Both the position numbers and the translations under genes were made by a program. Positions 10,940 through 22,418 of a stretch of 64,000 nt of DNA are shown here, one piece after another. Below the pieces are notes generated by a model, which saw only the letters and a program-made list of their open reading frames with translations, had not been told where the DNA came from and did no database searches. Each line of letters begins with the position of its first letter. Positions within the stretch are counted from its first letter, which is position 1. Location of the stretch: the NCBI GenBank assembly GCA_020744425.1, contig JAGMUV010000015.1, positions 310,001-374,000 on the forward strand. The letters are read 5' to 3'. Source of the stretch: Dactylonectria macrodidyma (Eukaryota > Ascomycota > Sordariomycetes > Hypocreales > Nectriaceae).

Positions 10940-13502
10940 TCCAGGCGGTTTGAAGCTGCATCGGGAAGCGAGGCGCTTCCAGGGCCTGCGCGGATGGGCA
11001 ACCGGGTCGGCGAGGGCGATTTGACAGGGGCTCGTCCGTTTGTTGTTTATTTAATTCTCCTTGTGTGTGTGATGGTTCCCGATGACCATTATGACCATGA
11101 TCCGCGGTTCCGTCATAGCGGGCCACGGTTCGGGAAACTCCCCAAGTTTGAGGTGCCATGCCGCGCGAGGGGGGCGCTTGAATAGCGCGCAGCGACAACG
11201 CTGATCCCACCTAGGCGCCTAGGCCTGAGAAGGACATGTCACTTTCCGGGGCCTTTTTGTCCCAGTGTCTCAACCTTTGCACCCACAGCGTCGGGACCAG
11301 TCAGGTATTCGAAAAGGACACCTATTCGAGACAGGGCATGACTGTAAGTGAGGTGTGAGGTGTGAGTTGTAAAATGTGACATGCGTCAGTCTGTAAGTCG
11401 CAAGCACTGACTCCCAGGATTTGGGATGTGTGTTTCGCTGCCCTGTACATACTCTTCCCCGAAGGCGATGTCCACTGTGATCATTCCAGGTTACCATTCA
11501 GTGTAACTTATCAGCCTGCAGTTAAAGCCAGAACCGGCGGCTTGCACCCACCCTTGAACGTTTGCGCGGCTGCACGACGCCCAGATTGTGGGTTTGTGAC
11601 GAACAAAGAAACAGATGACCACGGATCCTTACAAAGAACGTAGTGCCTCCGGGGGGCTTGATTCGATTCAATACGGGTACGTACTCGACCGGCTCTGTGT
11701 CTCTGTTCCTCATCCCCCTCTTATTATTAGCAAACAGAGGGATTGTCGGAATTACATACATACCTGGAGCTGAGTGTATGAACAATAACCCCCTGTCGTG
11801 GCCAGCTGAGGAACTAGGATGGAGGGGCGGGGGACGGTTACGGGAATACCGATGCTTCGCAGCTGGATTGAGATTGCCTTCTCCCCTGGTTGGTTACTGT
11901 GAACTCGTGAACCGAGCTGATACGGAGGAGTTGAAGTGAGTTGAGTTGAGCAAAGTGCCTCAGATTGGGTAGGACATACGTAGGTATGGAAGCTAGGTAC
12001 TACCTAGACAGGTGTCTACGTGCCTACCTAAATGACCCCTCTCGTCATCCTTGCCATGTTCGCCCTCATTCCCGCGTTCAGCTGTGACCTCTTCCTTCTG
12101 TCACCCCCAGCCGCCGTCTAGTTCAATCGGCATCTCAAACTCCAATCACACCGTCCAACGGATTGGGATGCCTGTTTCCTTGCTTCGTGATCCAAAGCAC
12201 GGGGCATTTCGCAACGCACGCATGCACAGGTAGGATTACTACCTTCAACCTGGTCATTAGCCAAAGCCACCTCCAGGTTGGATATCCCCCGTCTTCGACC
12301 ATGGCTCACCCCCAACCCTATTCATTCCTCCCTTGATCCGGGACCATTGCTAGCGTCTTGGGCCGCTATCGAGATACAGATACCGATACGTATGTACATC
12401 GATACTATGTACATGATGCAAAGGTCATGGCGATGTTGACAGCGGGATCCTCGACCCATTGATCCCTTCCAACTCCACCTCAACCTCCTCCCACCACTAC
12501 CTATTCCTAGTTACAACCACCCGAACAACCACCTCCACCAAACATCACGATAGTCTCTCATCGGCTCTTCTCCATCCAGCCCCTTGTCAGGCATGGACTT
12601 TGTCAACCGTTCGGTGATATATACACACTCCTCGTGTCCATCTCGGTCTGAGGCTCAGAAAATAGCCGCCCTTGTCGATAGATGATGGCCCTTGAAGGAG
12701 AATAGCCGTGGGGAAAAACCTACAGGGCATGCACAGTCGCTCCAACTTCCTCTTCAAGCCCGCCACCCCATCGCGGCTGAAGGCTGAAACGGGGTCCTCT
12801 CACGCTCCCGTATCCCAATTCTCTCCGCCATCGCCCCATCTCACCATCTCACCATCTCATCGTCATCTCACATCTCGACGGCCACTGCTTTTCCCGCCCC
12901 CCTCTCGGCGATAGATCCCCTTTTTTACCCATTTCACCCCCCATCCCGCTTGCCCTTGTCAACGTTTTGCATGGCTTTGCCGCGCTTTGCCTGGCATTTG
13001 GTCTAACGCATAGCTTGAACTTGCCACTGCGGCAGATAGCACCTCTTGGCCTTTCAATTTCGTCCTGCTTGCACTTACACGGGTCACTGCCACTACAAGA
13101 CCTATCACCCCGACTCGGTCACGAACGCGCCAGAATACAAAGGCCCTCGACCCGCCTCGACCGCCCTTCGAGTCCTCCACTTCTCTTGTCTCTCTTGCCT
13201 CCCCCTTGTCGTTGCTAGCCTCCTTCACCCTCTGCCGACACGACGCTAACTGCTCGCGCTACCCTCCACACCCGGGCCACTGTGCCAAAGCCAACCACCC
13301 CTCCATCCCGCCCAGCACTTAATCGCTACCTCGCTGGGGCTCCAAAAAGCAACACTGTCTGAGTCCAAAGGCAAGGCTTCATCCACCCGTCCTGCCAGCA
13401 CGCGAGCGAGTCCCGAGCGAGCTTTCCCGAATGCAGAAGGGCTCCTAAACGTCTGAAGAACTTAAAAGGCGACCTCGCCCCTACCGCCGTTGCCCTTGCA
13501 AG

Positions 13503-15944
13503 ATGCGCCGTTGGTCCCAGGCGACAAAGACGGATCGCCACCAAGACGAGGCCCTCCAAGACCCTGATTACCGGGATGAGGGCTTACAAGTCTCTCCTAA
13601 GTCCTCCACTCTTCCGGTTCCCGGTGCTGCTGCCGCTCCTGCGCCGGTCTCCGCCGTCACTGAGCAAGATCCGAATCATGAACCTGAGCTTCTTCATCAT
13701 CCCGTCGTCACTTTCGCTCCTCCTGCTCCCATCACCGCAGTCAACGCGCTCATGACAGATGCTTTCCCCGCCGGCCACGCTACCGCATCCTCATCCGCAC
13801 CCACTTCCGCGACGGCTTCCGCAACCGCTACTACCGCTACATCAAACACGAATTCACCTTACCTCTACGAGAACTCCAACGTAGTCGACAGCGGCCACAG
13901 TGTCATCGATCAATCCGACTCTGACATCGATCTTGACCTCGACTCCAATCACGACCGCGTCGACTCCCCCTTCGCCCCCCTTCAGCCATCATTGCTAGAT
14001 GACCATCAGCACAATCCCATCTACCCTCAACACCTTGACCTCGACTCTGACTACATGTCCAACCTTCCCGAAGATTATGACCTAGATATGAGCGATAGTG
14101 ATGGAGGCGCCCCCCTTGATGAAGTTTCCAATACCGTTTCTCCCATCCCGCAACCTGTCTTGCAAGGTCACCCTTTCCTGGCCAACGAGGACAATCATGT
14201 GCAATTGCCAGACCCTGGGTCACTCAACTACTTATATCAGGCCGCCTTCGATTTATCAACGCTAGCAGGCGTCGGATCCATCATGGACGTCCCTCCACCC
14301 CCAGCATTGAACCCGCATGAAGCCGACAACCCACCCCAAAACCAGCAACCAATGCCTCAACCAGTGCCTCAACCCGCCGCACCCGCGCCTGTGGCTGCGC
14401 TTGCCAATGAGAACTGGGAGGATGCTCCCTTGGTCAGCAATCCGAATCCGACTATGCTTGGATCTGAGAATCTAGGCTTGGTGGACTTCCTCCGACATTG
14501 GGCAATACAATCCCGCACCGCGCCGCCCATGTCCTCCGCGAGAGCATGCGCCCCGTGCCCTCGGGCGATTCGCGAACAGGCGAGTCGCCGCATTGACGAG
14601 GTCCGGTACTCAGATCTCCGAGGCGACTGTTACGATATGCAGGGCATGGACTGGGAGCATTTGGACACTACGCGAGACTACGCTCGTCATAAACGATTCC
14701 TAACATACAAAAACTACACCAACAAGGAGGGATCTGATAAATGGACTGTGAGTGTCCCTTGGATCATATTTAGGGCCTGTTATAGTGTTACTCGGGCTAA
14801 CTTGTATTTACAGACTCAGATGCCAGATGCTAAGATTCCCATCACCGAGAGCTTCTTTCGATTTCGAAACCTACACGTCCGCTCGGACGTCTACCTCGCA
14901 CATTTCCAGCTACGGAGCGTCTTGGCTTGTCCATCACGAACACAGGTTTTTTACCCCGGTGGACGGGGAATCAATCAAATAAACACCGTCTCCAAGAAGA
15001 CAGAACTAGCTCTAAATCTAAGCAGAATCAGCGGGCTAGGTTCTATCATCTCCACCCTCGATGCCAAGCACGGTGTCCTAATGGCCGGCATGTTCAATGG
15101 GGAGTACTGCTTGAGGAACCTCGAGTCCGATGACAGGAACCATTTCGTGGATGGTCAGATCACAGGCAACCAGGGCGGCATCACTAACCACATCCAAATT
15201 CACCTTCCCCGTCGATCGTCCCACCCTGTGGCGGCGCTTTCGAGCAACGACAGCGGATTTCGCGTCATGGACTTGAGTACAAGGACGTTTTTAATGGAGG
15301 CCGCGTACTCCTTTCCCCTAAATTGCACCTCTGTTTCTCCTGACGGCCGCCTTAGAGTCATGGTGGGTGATAGCTGCAATGCTATAATCACCAACACAGA
15401 GACGGGTCAGATCCAGCAGGAGCTCAGAGGCCATCGTGATTTCGGCTTCTCCTGCGACTGGTCTGACGATGGCTGGACGGTTGCCACAGGCTTCCAAGAT
15501 AAGGGCGTCAAGATTTGGGATGCTCGTCGATGGACCGATAGTAACGGAGTGAGCTCACCCCTCTGCACCATTCGGTCCGAGATGGCCGGTGTCCGAAACC
15601 TGCGCTTCTCACCTGTCGGTAGCGGTCAGAAGGTTCTTGTGGCCGCCGAGGAGGCTGACTTCATCAACATTATTGATGCTCAAACCTTCCGCACGAAACA
15701 GACGGTCGACATATTCGGCGAGATCGGCGGCGTCGGCTTCACCAACGACGGACAGGACCTGAGCGTGCTGTGCAGCGACCGCAACCGCGGAGGACTCCTA
15801 CAGCTGGAGCGATGCGGAACTGGTGTTGAGCCATTCTTCAAATCTGGATCCCGTTGCTGGAAAAGGGGGCCTAACAGCAAGCTGCATGCCAACGAGCCCT
15901 ACCGCCGAAGACCAACCATGCTGGATTCCATGGCATTGTTTTAA
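13503..15944 (+). CDS. WD40-repeat protein, uncharacterised fungal family
   Basis: Two exons: 13503-14747 and 14814-15944, giving 791 aa. The intron at 14748-14813 (66 bp, donor GTGAGT, acceptor TTTACAG) is a multiple of three without a stop, so the unspliced frame also reads through (813 aa). Residues 1 to about 330 are low complexity: Ala/Thr/Pro/Ser stretches, an acidic Asp/Ser region with DSDIDLDLDS, and a Pro/Gln-rich part. After about residue 370 comes a conserved entry segment (DYARHKRFLTYKNYTN), then a beta-propeller-like C-terminal half. One clear WD unit is visible (GHRDFGFSCDWSDDG to VKIWDARRW), with weaker repeats around it. It probably serves as a protein-binding platform; I know no specific function. 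A very long gene-free, pyrimidine-rich upstream region suggests a long leader and complex regulation. Confidence 0.85.
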   Translation: MRRWSQATKTDRHQDEALQDPDYRDEGLQVSPKSSTLPVPGAAAAPAPVSAVTEQDPNHEPELLHHPVVTFAPPAPITAVNALMTDAFPAGHATASSSAPTSATASATATTATSNTNSPYLYENSNVVDSGHSVIDQSDSDIDLDLDSNHDRVDSPFAPLQPSLLDDHQHNPIYPQHLDLDSDYMSNLPEDYDLDMSDSDGGAPLDEVSNTVSPIPQPVLQGHPFLANEDNHVQLPDPGSLNYLYQAAFDLSTLAGVGSIMDVPPPPALNPHEADNPPQNQQPMPQPVPQPAAPAPVAALANENWEDAPLVSNPNPTMLGSENLGLVDFLRHWAIQSRTAPPMSSARACAPCPRAIREQASRRIDEVRYSDLRGDCYDMQGMDWEHLDTTRDYARHKRFLTYKNYTNKEGSDKWTVSVPWIIFRACYSVTRANLYLQTQMPDAKIPITESFFRFRNLHVRSDVYLAHFQLRSVLACPSRTQVFYPGGRGINQINTVSKKTELALNLSRISGLGSIISTLDAKHGVLMAGMFNGEYCLRNLESDDRNHFVDGQITGNQGGITNHIQIHLPRRSSHPVAALSSNDSGFRVMDLSTRTFLMEAAYSFPLNCTSVSPDGRLRVMVGDSCNAIITNTETGQIQQELRGHRDFGFSCDWSDDGWTVATGFQDKGVKIWDARRWTDSNGVSSPLCTIRSEMAGVRNLRFSPVGSGQKVLVAAEEADFINIIDAQTFRTKQTVDIFGEIGGVGFTNDGQDLSVLCSDRNRGGLLQLERCGTGVEPFFKSGSRCWKRGPNSKLHANEPYRRRPTMLDSMALF

Positions 15945-17865
15945 GGAGCCGAGACTCATATCTTCTACACAGCTATAGATTCGGATCTATACCGTGGCCT
16001 ACAATAACCCTACAGCGTGTGCAGACACGCACATAATTCAACTTTCCATCTACAGCATTACATCCTCGGCTACAGCACGGTTCTAGAGCGGGATACAGCG
16101 GCGCCTGCGAATCGAATTTGAGCATTTTCACCAGATTGGTCACCTCTTCTTCTGAACACATACGTACGCACTCATGTGTCAGGCATTATACCCATTTCTT
16201 TACTCTCTAATTAGTCAGCGTCATTTATCGGGAGTTAAGCCTAGTCATACAAGGTCGATGTGCACGCCGGCGGCGACAGCACGCACAACTGATCACAGAG
16301 CGTAACCATTGATTTCTAGTGTCTGTGTTCCATAGCACGCCTTCTCTTTCTTTATTCTCCTCGGCCCGTTATCTTAGATTCAAAAGGTTCATGCATTCTT
16401 GAGAGCTGGCTACAAAGGCATGCAATTGGCTACGGTTATGCATATCAAGAGGTTTCTGAGGTTCTTCTTTTTGGGCTATTTCAGCCATATATGAGGTTGA
16501 TGGGATCTTTCCTGGTGTATGTATGGGTTTATGTTCCCATCTCGGTTGAGGAGAAGAGTCGAGTAGTGACTGGATGGTTTGAATGGTTGTGCATCTGATT
16601 CATTACTGGACCTAGGATGAACACGCAACGATGAAATAAAACCGAATGTTCAACTACAAAGTGGCGACGTGTTTCTACCCCCCGTATCCCTTACCGTCAG
16701 CCCAGCAACTTCCCAACTCCTCGGTGTCTTATGATTGAACACCCACTGCTCTTCCTACCAACCCCCGCTCACTCTTTCAAAGGAACAATTTCATGCGCCT
16801 CTCTTCTTCTTTTTGTCACACCGCCCTTTGTTTCTTCCCGCACATGACTCGCCGAGGCTGAGACATCTCTGCTTGGTACGAGACACACACCAATGTCTCT
16901 CTCTTGCACTAATCCTCCAAGTTGAGGCCCCCCGAGCACCAAGACAACTCGTTAGGCGGTCCAATGCTGCGCCGTGCTGCTGGCGCAATTGTCTCAGCGC
17001 CACGGTAGATCACTCCTCGATGCGTCTGCCGCTTTCTGAGGGGTCACAGTGGTTGCTTTCTGTTGTCTTTCTTTCTCGTCAGTTAGAAGGGCTGGGGTGA
17101 CACGTAAGCATAGCTGACCCGGCGTGTGATTAAAGTATGCGAAGTACAGTAGGCATGGTGGTAGAATGCATGGGGCTGCCGCTCTGTTAGCGCAAGGACT
17201 TGTAACGCCACGGCGGGTCAGGACCAGCAATTCCCAAGCCCAGAAGATCAACTCAAGGATACGCCATGGATAGTTATCATCAGTCCCAAAGTCACGAAGA
17301 AGTTGGATGAAGAGGTAACTTCAATGTGTGTTTACACTACTAAAATTACAGCATTATGAAGCAGAGGCTAAATGACAACCCGGCCAAATAGAGCATACAT
17401 GCAGATCATCCCTTCCCAAATGGGTTGTTTTAATCGCCTCTAGCCAACCATGAGAATATTTGAAAACCGTTCAGATATACCGCAGACCACATAGGGAAAA
17501 GCACAAAATACGTTATGTCGAGTGACAAAAGAACACATTATTCAACGAAGTCTTCTCGGCCAGCCCGGCTCCCCAGTCCTCCCTTTTTTGTGCGAGGCGC
17601 GCAGAACACGATGCCTCATAAGTGCTCACTGGACAGTGAGAGAAAGAAGAGCGTTGACACGCCGGGCTTTCGGACTCCGCCCCAAGGATTTGTGTTGTGA
17701 GAATATCGTAGCCTGCGTATGGTGACAGGAGGAGAGTTGGTGAGAAAAGGGAGCAATAAGGCCGGGCGGCGATGAAGGTGGCTCATATACATTTAGCATG
17801 TGAGTTAATATGTGCAGAGGACACTGTGCATGCTGTAACCGGGAGCGAAGAATAGAGGTGCGGAC
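15945..17865. other. Intergenic region between convergent WD40 and GH17 genes
   Basis: This holds the 3' flanks of two convergent genes. Short ORFs on both strands overlap each other and lack domain features or credible splice structure. I see no RNA gene or repeat of note. Confidence 0.5.
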
Positions 17866-19673
17866 TTAGAAGTTGTTCTTGCAACCCCAGCTCTGCTCAC
17901 AGCCGCAAGAGCCAGCCTCCTTCCACAAGTCGTTCTCGTAGGAGAAGAAGACGGTCTTGTCACCGCAGCTCTCACGGATGGAGGAGATAGCAGCGGCCTG
18001 CTGCTCCTCACCGGGGCAGGCGAGGCCGTTGCACTCACCGCTGGTAGGCCAGCCACATTCCAGGTTGATAACATCGTTACCAGAGCAGATGTCGGCGAGG
18101 ATATCGAGCTGGCCCTTAACGAACTTGCCGGCAGCGGAGGGGGCAGTCTCAGAGTTGAAGTAGGGGTGAATGTTGGCACCAGTAACGTCGATGACGGGGC
18201 AGATGGCCTCGGCGACACCATCCTGTTGCCAGATGTTCAGGGTCTCGGCGATGGTGTAAGGGCCGGTGTAACCAGAGCACTTGGACTTGACAACGGTGAC
18301 GAGCTCGGCGAGCTCAGCAGCGGTACAATATCCGTTCATGATGGCCTCGTTTCCGACGACAAACAGCTTGACGAGATCCCACTGGGCCCACTCAGCGATG
18401 GCGTCAACCTGAGTCTTGATATCAGGTGAGTCGTAGCTGCAGCCAGTGCCCTTAACGAAGACACCGATGATCATGTCCATGCCATACTCCTCGCAAGCGG
18501 GACCAACGGAGGAGAGGGTGTCACAGTCAGTGGAGTAGGATCGGACAATGCTGAAACCCTTCTGCTTGAGGACCTGGATATCGGACTTGACCTGGGAAGC
18601 AGACTTGCAGTCACCGTTGGAAGACTCATAAGGAGTGTAGGTGATACCGTAGTGGTCGTTGCTGCCCTGGAGATTACCAGGGGTGTAGGTCTTGCCGGTC
18701 GACTTAGAGGAGGAGCTAGACTTGGTCTTGGTGGAGCTGGACTTGGGAGCCTCATACACAACGCTAGAGGGGACCTCGTAGGCGATGACGGCGGTGGTGG
18801 TGGGGGCGGGAGCCTCATAGACAGCGGGAGCGGAAGAGGTGGCAACAACGGCGGGGGCCGACGAGGTAGCAACAAGACCCTCGCTGGAGTAGGGACAGAC
18901 GTAGACATAGCCAGTCTCGGTGACGGTGACAACCTGCTCGGGAGCAGTGTAGGTACCAGGGGCGTAGCTGGTAGGGACGGGGTAGACCAGGATGGTCTCA
19001 ACGTCGCAGCTCTTGGTGATGGGAGCAATGGTGTAGGTGCCGGCGCTGGGGCAGACATACACAGTGGTGTCGATGACACTGGTGACAACACCATTGATCT
19101 CGGTCTCCTTGGCGTAGGGGCAGGTCACGGTGGTCGCGGTCTCGACGATGGTAGTGACACCGCCGACGGTGTGAGTTCCAGCGGGAACCTTGGTGGTCTC
19201 GGCACCGCAGACGGTGGTGGACTCGGTCACGGTGACGGTGGTGGCCGGGAAGGTGTAGGTGCCGGGGGTAGGGCAGTCGTGAACCTCAGGAGTAGGGACG
19301 GGAACGACGACAACAACCTTGGTGGAAGTGGGAGCCTCCGGGGTAGAGTACACCTCAACCTTGGAGGTAGAGGTGGTCTCGGGAACGGGAGCAGCGCTGC
19401 TGGTGACGACGGCGGAAGAAGTCGTGGGAACAACAGGGGGAGGGTTGGGGACAACTGGGAATGTGTCAGTTTCAAGTCTCTGAATAGAGATTTCGAGCGC
19501 CTGTTCTTACGAGTAGGCTCGCCGTAGACGGTGGTCCAGATGGTGGTGCAACCAGGGATGCAGTATTCCTCGCCGCGCTTGAAGAGATCGTGAGCGCGAC
19601 GGTGGTGAGGGTAAGCGGCCTGGGCACCGGTGGCCATAGCCGCAACGGCGGCGGCAGCAATAGCTCCCTTCAT
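17866..19673 (-). CDS. btgE: Secreted cell-wall glycoside hydrolase family 17 (BtgE-like beta-glucosidase/glucanase)
   Basis: Two exons: 19673-19511 and 19454-17866 (intron 56 bp, donor GTAAGA, acceptor CAG), 583 aa. Residues 1-19 are a signal peptide (MKGAIAAAAVAAMATGAQA); an FKRGE sequence near residue 31 could be a Kex2 site. Next comes a long Thr/Val/Pro-rich wall-type region with repeated Cys-containing modules (about 115-240), a Ser/Lys-rich linker (about 290-310), and the GH17 barrel from about 310. The proposed acid/base Glu is in VVGNEAIMNG (about Glu424) and the nucleophile in NLECGWPTSG (about Glu520). GH17 enzymes act on beta-1,3-glucan; this subfamily is annotated as wall-associated beta-glucosidase BtgE in Aspergillus. 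The C-terminus has a cluster of Cys and no GPI-type tail. Strong codon bias suggests high expression. Confidence 0.92.
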
Positions 19674-20307
19674 GATGAGATGAGTAGAGGTGTAGTTGGT
19701 CTGAGAAACGAATGCCCGCTAAAAGAGTGAAGCGGTAAGTTGGTGAGAGGAACGAAACGAGAGGTGGAAAGCGAAGTTGACTGGGCTTTCAAAGTCTCGA
19801 CATTGACTGGATCGTGGGGAGGAGAAGGAGAGAGAAGTTCGAATCGAAGGCAACAGCTGGGGCTGTTATTATTACAGCAAAACGGCTCGAGCGCCAAGAT
19901 TAGCAACCTTGGTTCCAGGGTCGGGGGTGTCTCCTCGCAATGGCAAAGAGCCGGTCAAGTTAGCTAGGTTAGCCAAGAATAGGCTGGTGGTTGATAGGCG
20001 AGTGTGGGCGAGGTCCACTGGAGTTGTCGAAGCGCGAGGCCTCGGACAACCGTACCACAATTCAAGATTGACAGGGGTTGAGAGTCCCGAGAAGTGAAAT
20101 TGTGAAATTATGTGAACCACCGTGGTCACCGTTGGTGGCCACAGCCTATCACACTCATCGTTGTTGATCCCAGGTTTGGTCGTCGTCGAATAGGGGGGGA
20201 GGGTGGAGCTTGCCGCAATTTCATTCGCATTGGTCTGCCCAAGGGTACAAGGTGGTAGACGCCCTCGGCCGCTCCTAAACCACTATCCCAGGGCATCTCA
20301 GGACATC

Positions 20308-20331
20308 CTGGGACATGCCAGGACGTCCCAG
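20308..20331. repeat. Inverted repeat CTGGGAC...GTCCCAG
   Basis: A perfect 7-bp stem with a 10-bp loop, within a patch (20267-20331) that repeats variants of CAGGACATCC and CCAGGAC. It lies about 640 bp upstream of the GH17 start. A regulatory role is possible but unproven. Confidence 0.55.
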
Positions 20332-20956
20332 AGCCCAAAAGGGCAGCCAAAGGGGGCGGCACGGGGGAAGACACGAGCGAGACGGGGGCAGCAGGAGCCG
20401 GGCGAGCTGCCCAGAAAGGCGATGCCTCCTTCAGCAAATGAGCAGCCAAGGCGGTCCAATGCGGTTGGTGCTTGGTATAGATCCTTGGAAGCGACATTAA
20501 TCCCACGAGGCCCACGGTACCTGGATGTGCCCAGGCTTGACGATACATGAGTGGTTGTTTCAGTCCGGGGTCTGGCAGCAACGTCTATGTATGGTAGACA
20601 AAGCCCCGCTGGGAGATGAGCTTGACCTCACTCATCATAAGTGTGGCCCAGTGTAGCCTCGCGCGGCAAGGCCCCGGCTCACTCAGCCTGACCCCGGCTC
20701 AAATGTTCCCTTCTACTTCTCTAACTTCTCTCCAAGAACTGGTCTGTGTCAACATCCGGCTCGTCGGCCGGCGGGTTGAGAGATTGTTCCTGCATCTGCC
20801 CAAACCAAAATCCCTCTAGTGCAGGGGTCTAGCGCCTGTAGCGAGGTGGAGGATGACCCTTGCGCTCGTGTTGGTTATTAGTGTCCTCGACTCCTCCTCG
20901 CCCCAAGTCCAGGCACTGGCACACTGCTCTTGGGCCGTCGCCGCTGTTTGTCGAGC

Positions 20957-20980
20957 GGCTGGCTGGCTGGCTGGCTGGCT
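20957..20980. repeat. (GGCT)6 microsatellite
   Basis: Six perfect tetranucleotide units in intergenic DNA. Confidence 0.9.
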
Positions 20981-22039
20981 CCTGGTCGCAATGTTACTCT
21001 GTTGAAATGCTCCGTATAGCATGCACCAGCGGTTGATTACTTCATCCACCAACCCATCAAGGCGCAGCCGTCCTATTTTTATTGCGGGGATATAAGCAAT
21101 AACAGGGCCGGGGGTTCGTTTGATGATCGGATCCAGTCCTGGTCGAAACAACCTCTCTAAGACAGCAGCACATGGCGGGCATGGCTGGCCAACCTCGCAA
21201 GGCCCAAATCGTCACCGGTCCTTTCGGCTCTCGAACTGGGAATCCCGACTTGGGACCTCGACTCGAAGTCTCGACTTTGGGCGCAGTCGCCATCATTCGC
21301 TTCCGCGTCCAAAAGGCCGAGCGAATGCTCTAGAACACTTTGGTCTGGGAACAACCCGATCTCACCTTCATCAGCCAACTACCACTAGCCAAATCTCTAG
21401 TCCACCGCGATACGACGGAATTTCGGGAGTCGTCAATGCCACTGCCGGTTTACTTGATCAAATGGGACTCGGTGACCGCTGTTTCGAAGCGGGAAAAGGC
21501 AATGTCGATCTATTAGGGCCCTGTCTCATTCTTCAAATCAAACTTCTCCAGCCCGGTCTTGGCCCTCTCTTGGCCGTCCCGCCCGGTCATTTCATTCGGC
21601 GACAGCCGCCCCCCTTTTCCGTTCAAGGTCTGTAAGTCGCTGAAGAGGCCAGCATTGGGAACAAGGCACTCAAGCATTCTGGCCACAGAAACGGATCCAT
21701 CCTCAAAAGCGTTGTCCGTCTGCCATGGTCTGTAAGATTCCGGGGGAGAATTTCGACAATTCCCCTCGTCCATGAAGCAAACCGGCATAGTGCAGTTTCA
21801 TGCACTCTGCCCAGACCGCATGGGTAGGTGCATCGTGTTGGCAAACGCAGAGGCAGCCTCTATCGGTCGAATAGTGTTCGGGACCATGGCATTGTCGTAA
21901 TTGAGACTGAAAGAGATGGACAAGACAACGAAGGATTCTACTCGGACAACTCAGGTAAACTCGTCTACGTAGAACTCTAGCGGACTCGCTGTTGAAATAC
22001 TGACATGGAAGGTGACTCCGGGGGAGGGAACACACCACA

Positions 22040-22200
22040 AGACTTCAATTTACTGTCTGTCTTTATTACTGACATTAGGATATAAAATTCTAAGTAGAGT
22101 TAACTACGCAAACTATCAGACTACTCTTCTAGTTTTAGCTTATGGCTGGTATATAATTTTCCTAATCAGCTATTACTTATTCTTTACTTCGTAGAGGAGC
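22040..22200. other. AT-rich island
   Basis: A sharply bounded stretch of high A+T content (tttattactgacattag, tggtatataattttcc and similar) in otherwise balanced DNA. In ascomycetes such islands are often remnants of repeats mutated by RIP. No coding sequence or terminal repeats were recognised. Confidence 0.5.
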
Positions 22201-22418
22201 GAATGGGTTGGGTTTGGGAAGAGGCAAATCGGTGTGGTTTTTCTAACCCCAGAGCGGAGAGATCGCACCTGCCTGAAGAGCACTTTCAAGTGCCACAGTG
22301 GTCATGTGACAGCGTGACACAGTGAGCAGTGGCCCGCGCCTGCGCGGTAAGCCGTTATCGCTAAAATTTTCTAGCCTCGTTTACGGAATTCAGATATGCC
22401 GATATGGACACCGCCATA

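Larger units (their letters stand above)
7115..13502. other. 6.4-kb gene-free interval upstream of the WD40 gene
   Basis: No ORF here shows a recognisable domain, good start context or plausible splicing. Contents: 3' flank of ths1; A20 run; CT microsatellite; C23 run; a (GCTTCTT)3 repeat; a 14-bp palindrome at 11210; and, from about 12430 to 13500, pyrimidine-rich DNA with many CCACC and CTC stretches that looks like a fungal promoter and long 5' leader for the gene at 13503. Several small ORFs in this leader could be upstream ORFs, but none can be supported individually. Confidence 0.55.
19674..22418. other. Intergenic region between divergent GH17 and RNB genes
   Basis: This is 2.7 kb between the two start codons. 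It contains the GH17 promoter, an inverted-repeat-rich patch at 20267-20331, a (GGCT)6 microsatellite and an AT-rich island at about 22040-22200. The 172-codon open stretch near 21120-21635 has no domain features and is not supported as a gene. Confidence 0.5.

Noticed and set aside
18652..19527. 291-codon Gly/Asp-rich plus-strand frame
   Set aside because: It is an antisense shadow of the Thr/Val-rich GH17 gene; its composition is what the complement of ACC/GTC codons gives.
21120..21635. 171-codon open stretch upstream of the RNB gene
   Set aside because: Low complexity, no domain, overlapping frames open on the other strand, no splice evidence.
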